The notes below the pieces were generated by a model, which saw only the letters and a list, made by a program, of their open reading frames with translations, had not been told where the DNA came from and searched no databases. A program made the translations under genes and the position numbers. From assembly GCA_963742315.1 (NCBI GenBank), contig CAVULE010000001.1:556123-620122 (forward strand): a DNA stretch of 64,000 nucleotides. Direction: 5' to 3'. This document shows positions 24,325 through 32,356 of the stretch, one piece after another. Position 1 is the stretch's first letter. Each line of letters begins with the position of its first letter. This DNA comes from AV69 sp963742315. Its GTDB lineage: Bacteria > Verrucomicrobiota > Verrucomicrobiia > Chthoniobacterales > UBA10450.

Positions 24325-26151
24325 TCAATGCGCGGTGGAGGCACGCTCGTGGATAGCGCGGTATTCCGGCATCTTATGATATTCCACCAGACGAAAGCCC
24401 CAATCGACCAGGGTCTGTTTGTCTTTGTTGGTTAAGGCAACCTGCTTGAGGAATTTGGCGACGCGTTCCTTTAGCTCCGGTTGCTGCCCGACCTCGTCGA
24501 GAATTTCGAAAATCTCCATCGAGAGCAACCAGTCGTCGGGATGCTGCGCCTGCTGCGTTTCCCAAATCTCACCCAGTCGCTCGTAACCGACCTTGCGCTC
24601 GCGAATATCCCGCACTTGTTGATACAGGTTTTCCAGCTTCTTTCGCCTGGTGTCGGACGGCGCTTTGATCGTTCGCTCCTTCGGTACCAGCGCGACTTCA
24701 AGAAACGCGTCCTTGTCCGCGGCGCCATTGTAGACCGAGCTGATCTTTTCTCCGACAGCCATATCGAATTCGCCCCACGCCGGATCGAACAAGACCCGCT
24801 CGCCATGTTTCACGGTACAATTAGAAAATGTGATCACAAGCAGCTTGCCATCCTGCCGGAGAATTTTTTCGACCCGACCTGACACCGTGACGCAGCTTTC
24901 AAACCCGATTGTCGCTTTTTTTCCTTCGACAATGCCGATGCTGTGCAGTTGGTCGTTAGAAAGATTTTCGGGCGCGGCATGAATATTTCGCCAGCGACCA
25001 ATTGGCGCGCCAAATCCTTCTGCGTGCCGATCCTTTCCGTGCCCAGCCAATTCCTTATTTTGAAACGCGAGCGCAGTTGGTCCAGTGGTGCGTAGATATA
25101 TTGGAAGCGCACGCGGGCGATTGGCGCACTCCTCGCTGGCCGTCAAGACCTCGGTAAAAGTGCCGCTCACCTGCAATCCCGATGAGTATTCGCAGGTCGC
25201 GATGTTATTGCACTCGATCGCCTTGTTGATGCCCTCAAGGCCGCCAACCTGATAAGCCATCGTGCTGGCAAATTCTTCGAGCACCTCACGCAGATGATTG
25301 AAATCACGAGAGACGAAAAGTTGTGGCTGACGCGTGGTGATATCGAAAGGCGTGTTCTGGGCATCAACCGAGTACGGATTTTTTTTCACATTCGCTTCCA
25401 GACATGAAACCGATTCGCCAATAGAAGAGAGCAAGCCGGCGCCGTAGATCTTTGGTTTGTCCAGAGTGCCGATCAGCCCATACTCGACCGTCCACCAATG
25501 TAAGCGGGAAAGCAGCGCCATTTCGGATGGCTCGCCCAAATTCTTCTGTCGGCGCTCCACTTCGCGAGTCGCTGCCTCAACTTCCTTTGGATCAGAGTTT
25601 GGCAGTTCCTTCAAAATCGAGAGATGCCGGATCGCCTGGTAAAGTTCGAAATCCCGGCGCGATTGCATTGCTTTCGCGCCCACTTCACCGAAACGCTGCA
25701 AATAATTTGAGTACTCGCGATCGACAATAATCGGCGCGTGCCCGGCCGCCTCGTGCACGATATCGGGCGCGGGCGTGTATTCGATGTGATGGATCTGACG
25801 CATGTCGCACGCGATCACGAGAACTTTGTAAGCCTGAAATTCCATGAACGCGGCCGGCGGAATAAATCCGTCTACTGCCACCGCGCCCCAATCGATCGTC
25901 CCGAGAATCTGGTTCATCTCATCGATCCGCGGAATCCGCTCGAACGAAATGCCGGTATCGAGCAACCCCTGAAAATAGACTTTGTGGGCGTATTCCTTCA
26001 GGAAAAAAATGTTCTGGCGCATGATGAAACGCCAGACCGCGTGATCGACCGGGGTGTATTCTTCGTAGCGTTGATCGACTGCGAATTGCAGCAGATGTTT
26101 TGGGAGCGATTGCACTGCGCGATTAGTTCGGCTGAAAGGTTGAATACTCAT
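24325..26151 (-). CDS. pterin-dependent aromatic amino acid hydroxylase (phenylalanine 4-monooxygenase type) with long C-terminal extension
   Basis: A 608-residue protein. The catalytic part (about 15-350) has the iron site HEAAGHAP (His133, His138) and Glu223 in WWTVEYGLIG, with FMEFQAYKVLVIACDMRQIH before it. Such enzymes use tetrahydropterin and O2 to hydroxylate phenylalanine to tyrosine. Residues ~380-608 form an added region (IGFESCVTVSGRVEKILRQ, KLENLYQQVRDIRERKVGY) absent from the ~270-residue proteobacterial PhhA; longer versions of this kind occur in Bacteroidota-like relatives. The ATG at 26151 has a strong CGGAGGA site 8 bases upstream. hpd, hmgA, folE and the PTPS gene nearby supply the rest of the pathway. 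Confidence 0.9.
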   Translation of the reverse strand: MSIQPFSRTNRAVQSLPKHLLQFAVDQRYEEYTPVDHAVWRFIMRQNIFFLKEYAHKVYFQGLLDTGISFERIPRIDEMNQILGTIDWGAVAVDGFIPPAAFMEFQAYKVLVIACDMRQIHHIEYTPAPDIVHEAAGHAPIIVDREYSNYLQRFGEVGAKAMQSRRDFELYQAIRHLSILKELPNSDPKEVEAATREVERRQKNLGEPSEMALLSRLHWWTVEYGLIGTLDKPKIYGAGLLSSIGESVSCLEANVKKNPYSVDAQNTPFDITTRQPQLFVSRDFNHLREVLEEFASTMAYQVGGLEGINKAIECNNIATCEYSSGLQVSGTFTEVLTASEECANRPRALPIYLRTTGPTALAFQNKELAGHGKDRHAEGFGAPIGRWRNIHAAPENLSNDQLHSIGIVEGKKATIGFESCVTVSGRVEKILRQDGKLLVITFSNCTVKHGERVLFDPAWGEFDMAVGEKISSVYNGAADKDAFLEVALVPKERTIKAPSDTRRKKLENLYQQVRDIRERKVGYERLGEIWETQQAQHPDDWLLSMEIFEILDEVGQQPELKERVAKFLKQVALTNKDKQTLVDWGFRLVEYHKMPEYRAIHERASTAH

Positions 26152-26233
26152 CGGGATTTCCTCCGTGCGCATAAGCGCCAACTCATTTTACGATGCTTGA
26201 ATGTTTCGAGCAAGAAGGGCCTGTCGTCGACTG

Positions 26234-26347
26234 CCGGAACACAGACCTCCTGGTCTGTGCGCCCAGCGGAGTTGCACTCCGCTGTTTGGCGCAAGGAAAA
26301 GCGGACAGAATGTCCGCTTGGCGCCCAGGCCGGTGGCCTGTGTTCCT
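26234..26347. repeat. family B palindromic repeat
   Basis: It begins GGAACACAGACCTCCTGGTC, contains CAGCGGAGTTGCACTCCGCTG identical to the copy at 17590, then GCGGACAGAATGTCCGC, and ends GGCCTGTGTTCC. The outer ends GGAACACAG.../...CTGTGTTCC are inverted. It lies upstream of the hydroxylase gene. Confidence 0.75.
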
Positions 26348-26453
26348 AATTCTCTCGATGCCGGCGGGAGCGGCGGACGCCGCGGACGATGCCGATAGCC
26401 GCAGCCAGCGCGATAATCCAAGGCGCAAGAAACGCCAGCGCAACACCAATCAT
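26346..26453 (-). CDS. small single-helix membrane peptide (candidate)
   Basis: A 35-residue frame from an ATG at 26453 with GGAG eight bases upstream. It encodes MIGVALAFLAPWIIALAAA, then a short basic tail ending RRSRRHREN. The hydrophobic segment followed by positive charges fits a small inner-membrane protein. It ends at the edge of the family B repeat. A longer start at 26468 is possible. No family recognised. Confidence 0.4.
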   Translation of the reverse strand: MIGVALAFLAPWIIALAAAIGIVRGVRRSRRHREN

Positions 26454-26544
26454 GCGTACGCTCCACATCAATTGGTGCGATCAAAGCCTAGACGGTTGAG
26501 TTTTAAATTCCGCGCGAAAAATTTAGGATTTTTTGCATTCTTTT

Positions 26545-26568
26545 GGAGCCGGCTGGCCCTCCAGCCGG
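26545..26568 (+). repeat. REP hairpin, downstream side of the RAYT gene
   Basis: GGAG followed by a perfect 8-bp hairpin CCGGCTGG-CCCT-CCAGCCGG. Its partner at 27163-27186 is inverted relative to it and differs by paired changes that keep the stem. Confidence 0.7.
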
Positions 26569-26622
26569 AGAATAGATGTCGGCCCTTCGAATCGTCCGGA
26601 CGCGAGCGCGCACCGGCTGCAT

Positions 26623-27153
26623 TTAGAACATCAACTCGTGAATTGTCCCGCGATAGGGCCACACTTCCACATCGCTAACGAGTCCAGCGCGCACAGCGTT
26701 ATCCGCGACATACTGCCATTTCGCGGAGTAGCTCTCTGCTGAGCGTAAGTACCGATCGAAATAATCAGCCTGCCAAATTGGCGGCATTAGCGCCGAGACT
26801 GCTGCAATGCGTCGCGAACTGACGCTTTTCCACATCTGCACCCAATTGGCCATCGGATCAGCATCGATTTCCGGCCGCGCGAATAAATGCAGATGATCTG
26901 GCATCAAGATGTAATGGCCCACCCACCAGCCATCATGCTTGGCCGAACGCTCCCAGATGCCACGGAGAAGTTCGTGGACTTCGCCGCGCGCAAGAAGTTC
27001 CCGTCGTTTCGCCGTGCACGTTGTGAGGAAGACAATCGGATTATCGCGAAATGAATCGGCGTGCGCTAGATGTCTCCTCGGTTTCAGACGCGGTGATACA
27101 GCCGATCCACTTGCGGGCCGGTCAAGGAAAATCGCTGAACGTGCTTTTGACAT
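26623..27153 (-). CDS. REP-associated tyrosine transposase (RAYT, Y1 HUH family)
   Basis: About 176 residues. It has the family start (SFRDNPIVFLTTCTAKRREL), the HUH metal motif HYILMPDHLHLFARP, and the conserved WQADYFDRYLRSAESYSAKW followed by YVADNAVRAGLV, which includes the nucleophilic Tyr. RAYTs are single-copy domesticated relatives of IS200/IS605 transposases that process REP hairpins. The start is uncertain: the ATG at 27153 is used, while the frame extends to 27264 and would overlap pdxJ. REP-like hairpins lie on both sides. Confidence 0.88.
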   Translation of the reverse strand: MSKARSAIFLDRPASGSAVSPRLKPRRHLAHADSFRDNPIVFLTTCTAKRRELLARGEVHELLRGIWERSAKHDGWWVGHYILMPDHLHLFARPEIDADPMANWVQMWKSVSSRRIAAVSALMPPIWQADYFDRYLRSAESYSAKWQYVADNAVRAGLVSDVEVWPYRGTIHELMF

Positions 27154-27162
27154 CCTTGGTTT

Positions 27163-27186
27163 CCAGCGCGAGGGCGCGCCGGCTCC
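27163..27186 (-). repeat. REP hairpin, upstream side of the RAYT gene
   Basis: On the minus strand: GGAG then CCGGCGCG-CCCT-CGCGCTGG, an 8-bp stem with one G-T pair. Compared with 26545-26568, the central stem pairs TGG/CCA are replaced by GCG/CGC, so both strands of the stem changed together. Confidence 0.7.
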
Positions 27187-27228
27187 ATCTGCTTGCTCTA
27201 CGCGTGGCTTCTGCTCTGATTTCGAAGA

Positions 27229-27981
27229 ATGGGTACCTTGCGCCTCGGAGTTAATATCGACCACATCGCGACGCTGCGTCAGGCGCGCTACGCCACCATG
27301 CCCGATTCAAAAAACGCCGAGCCCGATCCGATAGCGGCGGCCTCGATTTGTGAGCGCGCCGGCGCGCACGGCATCACCGCGCATTTGCGCGCGGACCGAC
27401 GCCATATTCAGGATCGCGACATGGAACGGTTGCGCGCGAACCTCATGACCAAACTGAATTTTGAAATGGGCAACACACCCGAAATCCTTGACGTCGCGAT
27501 TCGGATTCGGCCAGATGAAGTTTGTCTTGTTCCGGAGAAACGCGCGGAAGTGACGACAGAAGGCGGACTCGATGCCATCGCCAGCCGTCGGGATTTGCTT
27601 AATACCATCCAGCGACTCCACGCCAATGGCATCCGCGTCAGTCTGTTTATTGATCCCGACGAAAAACAGATCGACTGCGCGACGGGACTGGGGGTGGAAA
27701 TGATCGAATTGCACACCGGCAAATTGGCGAACGCGTTCACAGAAAAAGTCGAGGCGCAGGAGCTGGATCGCCTGTGTCAATGTGCGCGGCATGCGCACGA
27801 TTCAAAACTTCAGGTCAACGCCGGCCATGGCATCAATTATCGAAACATCGCGCTCATTCACAGGATTCCGCATTTGACCGAGCTCAACATCGGGCACGCC
27901 ATTGTTTCGCGCGCAATTTTTGTCGGCTGGGAAAATGCCGTGCGTGAAATGCTCGCGCGAATGGAGAATTATAACGGGTGA
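27229..27981 (+). CDS. pdxJ: pyridoxine 5'-phosphate synthase
   Basis: A 250-residue TIM-barrel enzyme that condenses 1-deoxy-xylulose 5-phosphate with 3-amino-2-oxopropyl phosphate. Motifs: LGVNIDHIATLRQAR at the N-terminus, GAHGITAHLRADRRHI (about 45-60), the catalytic Glu in NFEMGNT, VCLVPEKRAEVTTEGG, and HAGHGINYRNI-type LQVNAGHGINYRNI with ELNIGHAIVSRA near the end. acpS follows, a common pairing. Confidence 0.96.
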   Translation: MGTLRLGVNIDHIATLRQARYATMPDSKNAEPDPIAAASICERAGAHGITAHLRADRRHIQDRDMERLRANLMTKLNFEMGNTPEILDVAIRIRPDEVCLVPEKRAEVTTEGGLDAIASRRDLLNTIQRLHANGIRVSLFIDPDEKQIDCATGLGVEMIELHTGKLANAFTEKVEAQELDRLCQCARHAHDSKLQVNAGHGINYRNIALIHRIPHLTELNIGHAIVSRAIFVGWENAVREMLARMENYNG

Positions 27982-28057
27982 AGGCAAGAGGTGGATCGGC
28001 CGCTCCGCCGGGCGATGCTAAAGCAAATCGCGGCACCGCCCCGCTGGAAAGTTTTCA

Positions 28058-28438
28058 ATGAGTGTGCTGGGCATCGGCGTGGACATGGTCGAGATCGAGC
28101 GCATCCAGCACTCGCTCGATCGTTTTGGCGAGCGTTTCATGAAGCGGGTTTTCACCGAGGGCGAGATTGCTTATTGCATCTCGATGAAATTTCCAGCGCG
28201 CCATTTCGCGGCCCGGTTCGCGGCGAAGGAAGCGGTCTCGAAAGCATTCGGCACTGGCGTCGGCAAAGCAATGGGCTGGCGCGATATCGACGTGCACAAG
28301 AAAAAAAGCGGCGAACCGTTTTTGGTATTACACGGCGGAGCGGAGTCTCTCGCCAAAGAGCGTGCGATCAAATCCGCCTGGATCAGTCTGAGTCACACCG
28401 ACCATCACGCCGTCGCGATGGTCGCACTGGAATCGTAA
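28058..28438 (+). CDS. acpS: holo-[acyl-carrier-protein] synthase
   Basis: A 126-residue phosphopantetheinyl transferase that activates acyl carrier protein with coenzyme A. The magnesium ligands are seen in GIGVDMVEIERI (Asp8) and FAAKEAVSKAFGTG (Glu near 58), followed by WISLSHTDHHAVAMV. It lies 76 bases after pdxJ. Confidence 0.94.
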   Translation: MSVLGIGVDMVEIERIQHSLDRFGERFMKRVFTEGEIAYCISMKFPARHFAARFAAKEAVSKAFGTGVGKAMGWRDIDVHKKKSGEPFLVLHGGAESLAKERAIKSAWISLSHTDHHAVAMVALES

Positions 28439-28450
28439 ACAGCTACATGA

Positions 28451-28774
28451 TCACTCTGCCCTCTCCACGTGCCGATACTCAATCACCTGGACACGCTCCA
28501 GCGTAACCATTCCGCCGTTCATCATTTCTTCCAGCGCGGGCAGGAAGGATTGGATTTTTTCTTCACTATCGACGATCTCAATAACGATCGGCAAATCCAT
28601 CGAGAGTCGCAGAATTTTTGCGGTGTGCATCCTACTCGATTTCCCGAAACCCATCGGGCCGCGTAGTACGGTCGCGCCGCCAAGATGCATTTCGCGCGCT
28701 TTCAAAACAATCGCTTCGTAAAGCGGTTTGTGATTCCAGCGATCGCTTTCGCCGATGAAAATTCGCAACAACAT
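28451..28774 (-). CDS. DUF190 protein (fluoride-unit accessory)
   Basis: About 107 residues, PII-like fold family DUF190: LLRIFIGESDRWNHKPLYEA, GATVLRGPMGFGKSS and LPIVIEIVDSEEKI. DUF190 genes are usually beside crcB, as here, and are thought to help fluoride export, though the mechanism is not known. The start at 28774 fits the family; the frame extends 7 codons upstream. It follows crcB on the same strand by 33 bases. Confidence 0.88.
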   Translation of the reverse strand: MLLRIFIGESDRWNHKPLYEAIVLKAREMHLGGATVLRGPMGFGKSSRMHTAKILRLSMDLPIVIEIVDSEEKIQSFLPALEEMMNGGMVTLERVQVIEYRHVERAE

Positions 28775-28807
28775 TGAATCACGTGGAACTTCCATAATCG
28801 AAAAATG

Positions 28808-29197
28808 CTAACGTTGATTGAGTAACACCGCGAGATGATCGCCGAGCCAGACGGCGAAGAGACAAAGCACAAATGATCCGATCGCGTTGAGCGCCGCGAA
28901 GAGCCACTCGCCATCGCGGGCGAGGGCGAGTGTTTGCAAACTGAATGAAGAAAACGTGGTGTAGCCCCCGAGCACCCCGATCATGAAAAACTGGCGGAAA
29001 CTCGGACTCGACCAAATGCGACCATCGGGCCCGGTGAGCGCAGCAAAAAAACCGATAATGAGCGAGCCACTGATGTTTACCAACAGCGTGCCCGCAGGAA
29101 ATGTCTCGCCGAATTTTTGCGCAATCGCACCCGAGAGCCAGAAACGGCCGACCGTTCCAAGCGCACCACCAATTGCCACCACCAAATAGCTGAACAT
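28808..29197 (-). CDS. crcB: fluoride ion channel CrcB/Fluc
   Basis: A 129-residue four-helix membrane protein that forms a dual-topology fluoride channel. Motifs: GGALGTVGRFWLSG, the polar-track LLVNISGSLIIGFF, and the sodium/phenylalanine-box region GVLGGYTTFSSFSLQTL. The ATG at 29197 is fixed by the leader: a longer start at 29251 would lie inside the fluoride riboswitch. Expression should rise when fluoride is present. Confidence 0.95.
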   Translation of the reverse strand: MFSYLVVAIGGALGTVGRFWLSGAIAQKFGETFPAGTLLVNISGSLIIGFFAALTGPDGRIWSSPSFRQFFMIGVLGGYTTFSSFSLQTLALARDGEWLFAALNAIGSFVLCLFAVWLGDHLAVLLNQR

Positions 29198-29198
29198 G

Positions 29199-29230
29199 AA
29201 AAAATTCCTGACGCTTCGCCGCGCATCAGG
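29199..29230 (-). terminator. intrinsic terminator of the fluoride riboswitch
   Basis: Minus strand CCTGATGC-GCGGCGAA-GCGTCAGG (8-bp stem with one T-G pair) followed by AATTTTTT, ending one base before the crcB ATG. Its first two C residues also form part of the riboswitch pseudoknot, so the two structures exclude each other. The stem also covers the AGGA that would serve as ribosome binding site. Confidence 0.85.
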
Positions 29231-29296
29231 AGTCATCAGCGCTGAAAACAATCAGGGCAGTTTTCCCAAACGAGGGACGGCAAACTCCATTGCCAG
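29223..29296 (-). promoter_or_regulatory. fluoride riboswitch (crcB motif)
   Basis: On the minus strand the aptamer shows GGCA-ATGGAGTT-TGCC, a variable hairpin, AAACTGCC with CTG/CAG stem, and the conserved GCTGATGACTCC. The loop GGAGT (29288-29284) pairs with ACTCC (29233-29229) to make the class-defining pseudoknot. It sits directly before crcB. Fluoride binding should stabilise the pseudoknot, block the overlapping terminator and allow crcB-DUF190 transcription. Confidence 0.88.
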
Positions 29297-29353
29297 CGCA
29301 ATTGGTAAGCGATGCCGTTGGAAATGCAAGGGCGGAGCAGCGACGGTTGCGCA

Positions 29354-30517
29354 ATGAACTGGCTCTGGCTGGGTTTGTATCATACGCTGGCCATGCTGTG
29401 GGCGACGTTCTGGGCGCTCGTACTTGGCTTTACCATTTCCGGTGTCCTCCAGGTTTTTGTCAGCAAGGAACAGATCAGCCGAGCGTTTGGCCAGACGAAT
29501 TTGAAATCGGTCTCGCTCGCGACCGGACTGGGTGCGGCGAGCAGCTCCTGTTCGTATGCGGCGGTTGCGGCGGCGCGGAGTGCGATGCAGCAAGGGGCGG
29601 CCCTCATTCCAGCTCTGGCGTTTATGTTCGCCTCGACCAATCTGGTGATCGAGCTAGGGGCGGTGCTCTGGGTTTTGATGGGGTGGCAGTTTGTGTTCGC
29701 GGAACTCTTGGGCGCGTTACTGCTTATCCTAATCATGTGGTTATTGATACGCTTGTTTTTACCTAAAACTCTTGAAATACAGATTCGACAACGGGCCGCG
29801 AATCAAACGCGCGAAAACGGACATTGCCACCACCAGCACCCGCCTTCCCCTGGGTCCGGCGCGGCGGGCGAGCATGAGCATGAGCTTGCCACGGCGAGTT
29901 CGTCCATTGGCGAACACGAGGAAAGGAAATGGACGCGCGTCGCGCACGCCTTTGTCATGGATTGGTCGATGCTTTGGAGAGAAATTCTCGGCGGCTTTTT
30001 GATTGCCGGGTTTTTGGCGACGCTGGTGCCGCACGATTGGTGGGAAGGATTGTTTCTGCAAACCGGACCGCCTGTTGTTCGACTGATCGAGAATGCGCTG
30101 GTCGGTCCAATCATTGCCATGATCTCGTTCGTCTGTTCGGTCGGAAACATTCCACTCGCCAGCCTGCTGTGGTCGCATGGCATCAGTTTCGGGGGCGTGA
30201 TTTCGTTTATTTACGCAGACCTGATCGTCATTCCGATCATCATCATTTACGCCAAATATTACGGAGCGCGCGCGGCGGCTTGGATTACCGCAATTCTTTA
30301 CGTCTCGATGGTTCTTGCCGGAATCATCGTCGATCTGATTTTCAGCGCATTGCGCTTGATTCCCCAGGGACCGCGGCCGCCGAGCGCAGTGGAGCACGCG
30401 CACATTATTTGGAATTACACCAGCTGGCTCGATGTTGCTGCCGCCATTTTCGCGGCCTGGCTCTTGTTTTTGCATTTTAAATCACGCGGCAAACAGACCG
30501 CTCACGCATGCCATTGA
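29354..30517 (+). CDS. COG0701/ArsP-like permease with a His-rich loop
   Basis: A 387-residue membrane protein with about eight helices. The first half has FTISGVLQVFVSKEQISRAF and the paired LGAASSSCSYAAVAAARSAM motif; the second half mirrors it (LVGPIIAMISFVCSVGNIPL). Between them is a cytoplasmic loop rich in His (HCHHQH near residue 155, GEHEHEL near 172), a likely metal-binding segment. Related permeases export organoarsenicals or other ions, but the substrate here is open. The ATG at 29354 is used. It is divergent from the fluoride unit and separated from the riboswitch start by under 60 bases. Confidence 0.8.
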   Translation: MNWLWLGLYHTLAMLWATFWALVLGFTISGVLQVFVSKEQISRAFGQTNLKSVSLATGLGAASSSCSYAAVAAARSAMQQGAALIPALAFMFASTNLVIELGAVLWVLMGWQFVFAELLGALLLILIMWLLIRLFLPKTLEIQIRQRAANQTRENGHCHHQHPPSPGSGAAGEHEHELATASSSIGEHEERKWTRVAHAFVMDWSMLWREILGGFLIAGFLATLVPHDWWEGLFLQTGPPVVRLIENALVGPIIAMISFVCSVGNIPLASLLWSHGISFGGVISFIYADLIVIPIIIIYAKYYGARAAAWITAILYVSMVLAGIIVDLIFSALRLIPQGPRPPSAVEHAHIIWNYTSWLDVAAAIFAAWLLFLHFKSRGKQTAHACH

Positions 30518-30520
30518 CGA

Positions 30521-30582
30521 TTGGAGGGACATGCGCCGTCGTGTCCCAAAATTTAGGGACGCGACGGCGCGCATCCCTCCAA
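30521..30582. repeat. family C palindromic repeat
   Basis: It begins TTGGAGGGACATGCGCCGTC and ends GGCGCGCATCCCTCCAA, with TAGGGACGCGACGGC in the middle. It lies between the permease and metG. Confidence 0.65.
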
Positions 30583-30636
30583 GGGACGAAAATCACGCAT
30601 TGCGCGTGACGATGCGTTCCATCACGTTCAGCACCG

Positions 30637-32247
30637 ATGGCGAAGACGTTTTTCATCACCACGGCGATCGATTACACCAACTCAGCGCCGCATATTGGTC
30701 ACGCCTACGAAAAGATCCTGGCTGATGTCATTGCTCGCTATCATCGGCTGAAGGGTGAAAACGTATTTTTTCTGACCGGCGTCGATCAACACGGCCAGAA
30801 AGTCCAGCAATCAGCCGAGCGCGAGGGCGTACCGCCGGAGCAATTTGTCGCTGGAGTGACCGAACAGTTCATCGCGCTTTGGGACAAACTCGATGTGCGT
30901 TACGATGCCTGGGCGGCGACGACCGATCCGCTGCACAAGAAATGTGTGCAGGGAATGCTGCAGCGCCTTTTCGACGAGGGGAAAATTTATAAAGACAAGC
31001 AGGTTGGTTTCTACAGCGTTCGCCAGGAACAATTTTTAACGGACAAGGATCGAAATGAAGCAGGCGAGTTCGGTCCGGAATGGGGTGAGGTCGAGCAGCG
31101 CGAAGAAGAAAATTATTATTTCAAGCTAAGCGAGCACAAAGAATGGTTGCTTAACTTTCTGCGATCGCATCCAACGTTTGTTAGCCCGTCGTTTCGACAG
31201 ACCGAACTGCTCAATGCGGTTGAAAAATTAAGCGGCGATTTGTGCATTTCACGTCCGAAATCACGGCTAAGCTGGGGGATCGAGCTGCCATTCGATCGCG
31301 ATTACGTCAACTACGTCTGGTTCGACGCGCTCACCAACTACATCAGCTTTATCGGCTACGACCCGAGTCGATCAACCATCAGCGATCAATCAGCGACCTT
31401 CCGCGACAAATGGCCGGCGCTACACGTCATCGGCAAGGACATCATGGTTCCGGCCCACGGTATTTACTGGCCGATCATGCTGCATGCCCTCGGATTTCCC
31501 GACGATCAAATGCCGACGCTGCTCGTGCACGGCTGGTGGAATATCTCGGGCGCGAAGATGAGCAAAAGTTTGGGCAACGTCGTCGATCCCGACCTCCTCA
31601 TCGAGAAGTATGGCGCGGAAGCGCTGCGCTATTATTTGATAGGCGAGATTGCTACTGGCAGCGATGCCGATTTCAGTGAGGGACTTTTAGTTGCAGACTA
31701 TAATCATGCCCTTGCAAACACGCTGGGGAATCTTGCAAACCGAACGCTGAACATGATCCACCGTTTTCGACAAGGCACGATTAAATCGAGCGGTCTTATG
31801 GCGCTGGCGGAGAGTGAAGTACGCTCTCACCTGCAAACATGGTCTGACGACGAACTTAAAGCCGGTCAGACATTTTATAGAGAGAAATTCGCTGACTTTC
31901 GTCCATCGAATGCTTTAAGCGCGCCGCTGGCAAGGGCGCTTGCGTGCAATGCACTTGTAGAAATTAGTGCACCCTGGAACCTAGCGAAGGACAAGCAGCA
32001 GGAAGAATTACTGGACGCGGTTCTCTATCATCTCGCTGAATCTCTTCGCATCATTGCCATTTGGATTTCGCCAGTACTACCGAAAGCGGCGCATGGAATT
32101 TTTGATCAGTTGAATTGGAAGATGGAAGCTGAGTTAAGCGGGAAAGAAGAACGTTTCTCGCTTGCAGACGCGGAGTGGGGCGGTTTACCGGATGGGCACG
32201 TGGTTGGGAAACCGGTCCCATTGTTCCCGCGGATTGAAACCAAATAA
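30637..32247 (+). CDS. metG: methionyl-tRNA synthetase
   Basis: A 536-residue class I synthetase that charges tRNA-Met. The HIGH motif is in YTNSAPHIGHAYEKI and the KMSKS loop in ISGAKMSKSLGNVVDPDLL. The connective part (YSVRQEQFLTDKD) lacks the CxxC knuckle pairs, so this is the zinc-free type. It ends shortly after the anticodon-binding domain, with no C-terminal tRNA-binding EMAP/dimerisation domain. The ATG at 30637 starts the usual MAKTFFITTAIDYTN. Confidence 0.96.
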   Translation: MAKTFFITTAIDYTNSAPHIGHAYEKILADVIARYHRLKGENVFFLTGVDQHGQKVQQSAEREGVPPEQFVAGVTEQFIALWDKLDVRYDAWAATTDPLHKKCVQGMLQRLFDEGKIYKDKQVGFYSVRQEQFLTDKDRNEAGEFGPEWGEVEQREEENYYFKLSEHKEWLLNFLRSHPTFVSPSFRQTELLNAVEKLSGDLCISRPKSRLSWGIELPFDRDYVNYVWFDALTNYISFIGYDPSRSTISDQSATFRDKWPALHVIGKDIMVPAHGIYWPIMLHALGFPDDQMPTLLVHGWWNISGAKMSKSLGNVVDPDLLIEKYGAEALRYYLIGEIATGSDADFSEGLLVADYNHALANTLGNLANRTLNMIHRFRQGTIKSSGLMALAESEVRSHLQTWSDDELKAGQTFYREKFADFRPSNALSAPLARALACNALVEISAPWNLAKDKQQEELLDAVLYHLAESLRIIAIWISPVLPKAAHGIFDQLNWKMEAELSGKEERFSLADAEWGGLPDGHVVGKPVPLFPRIETK

Positions 32248-32248
32248 C

Positions 32249-32308
32249 TGGAGGGACGACCTCTATGTCGGCCCAAATATTAGGGACGGGACAGAGCCCG
32301 TCCCTCCA
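32249..32308. repeat. family C palindromic repeat
   Basis: It begins TGGAGGGACGACC and ends GGGACAGAGCCCGTCCCTCCA; outer ends are inverted. It starts two bases after the metG stop and may serve as its terminator. Confidence 0.65.
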
Positions 32309-32356
32309 AATCGTGATCATTGTAAGCATTGTTCGAGCGAATCTGGTTCGCTAGTT

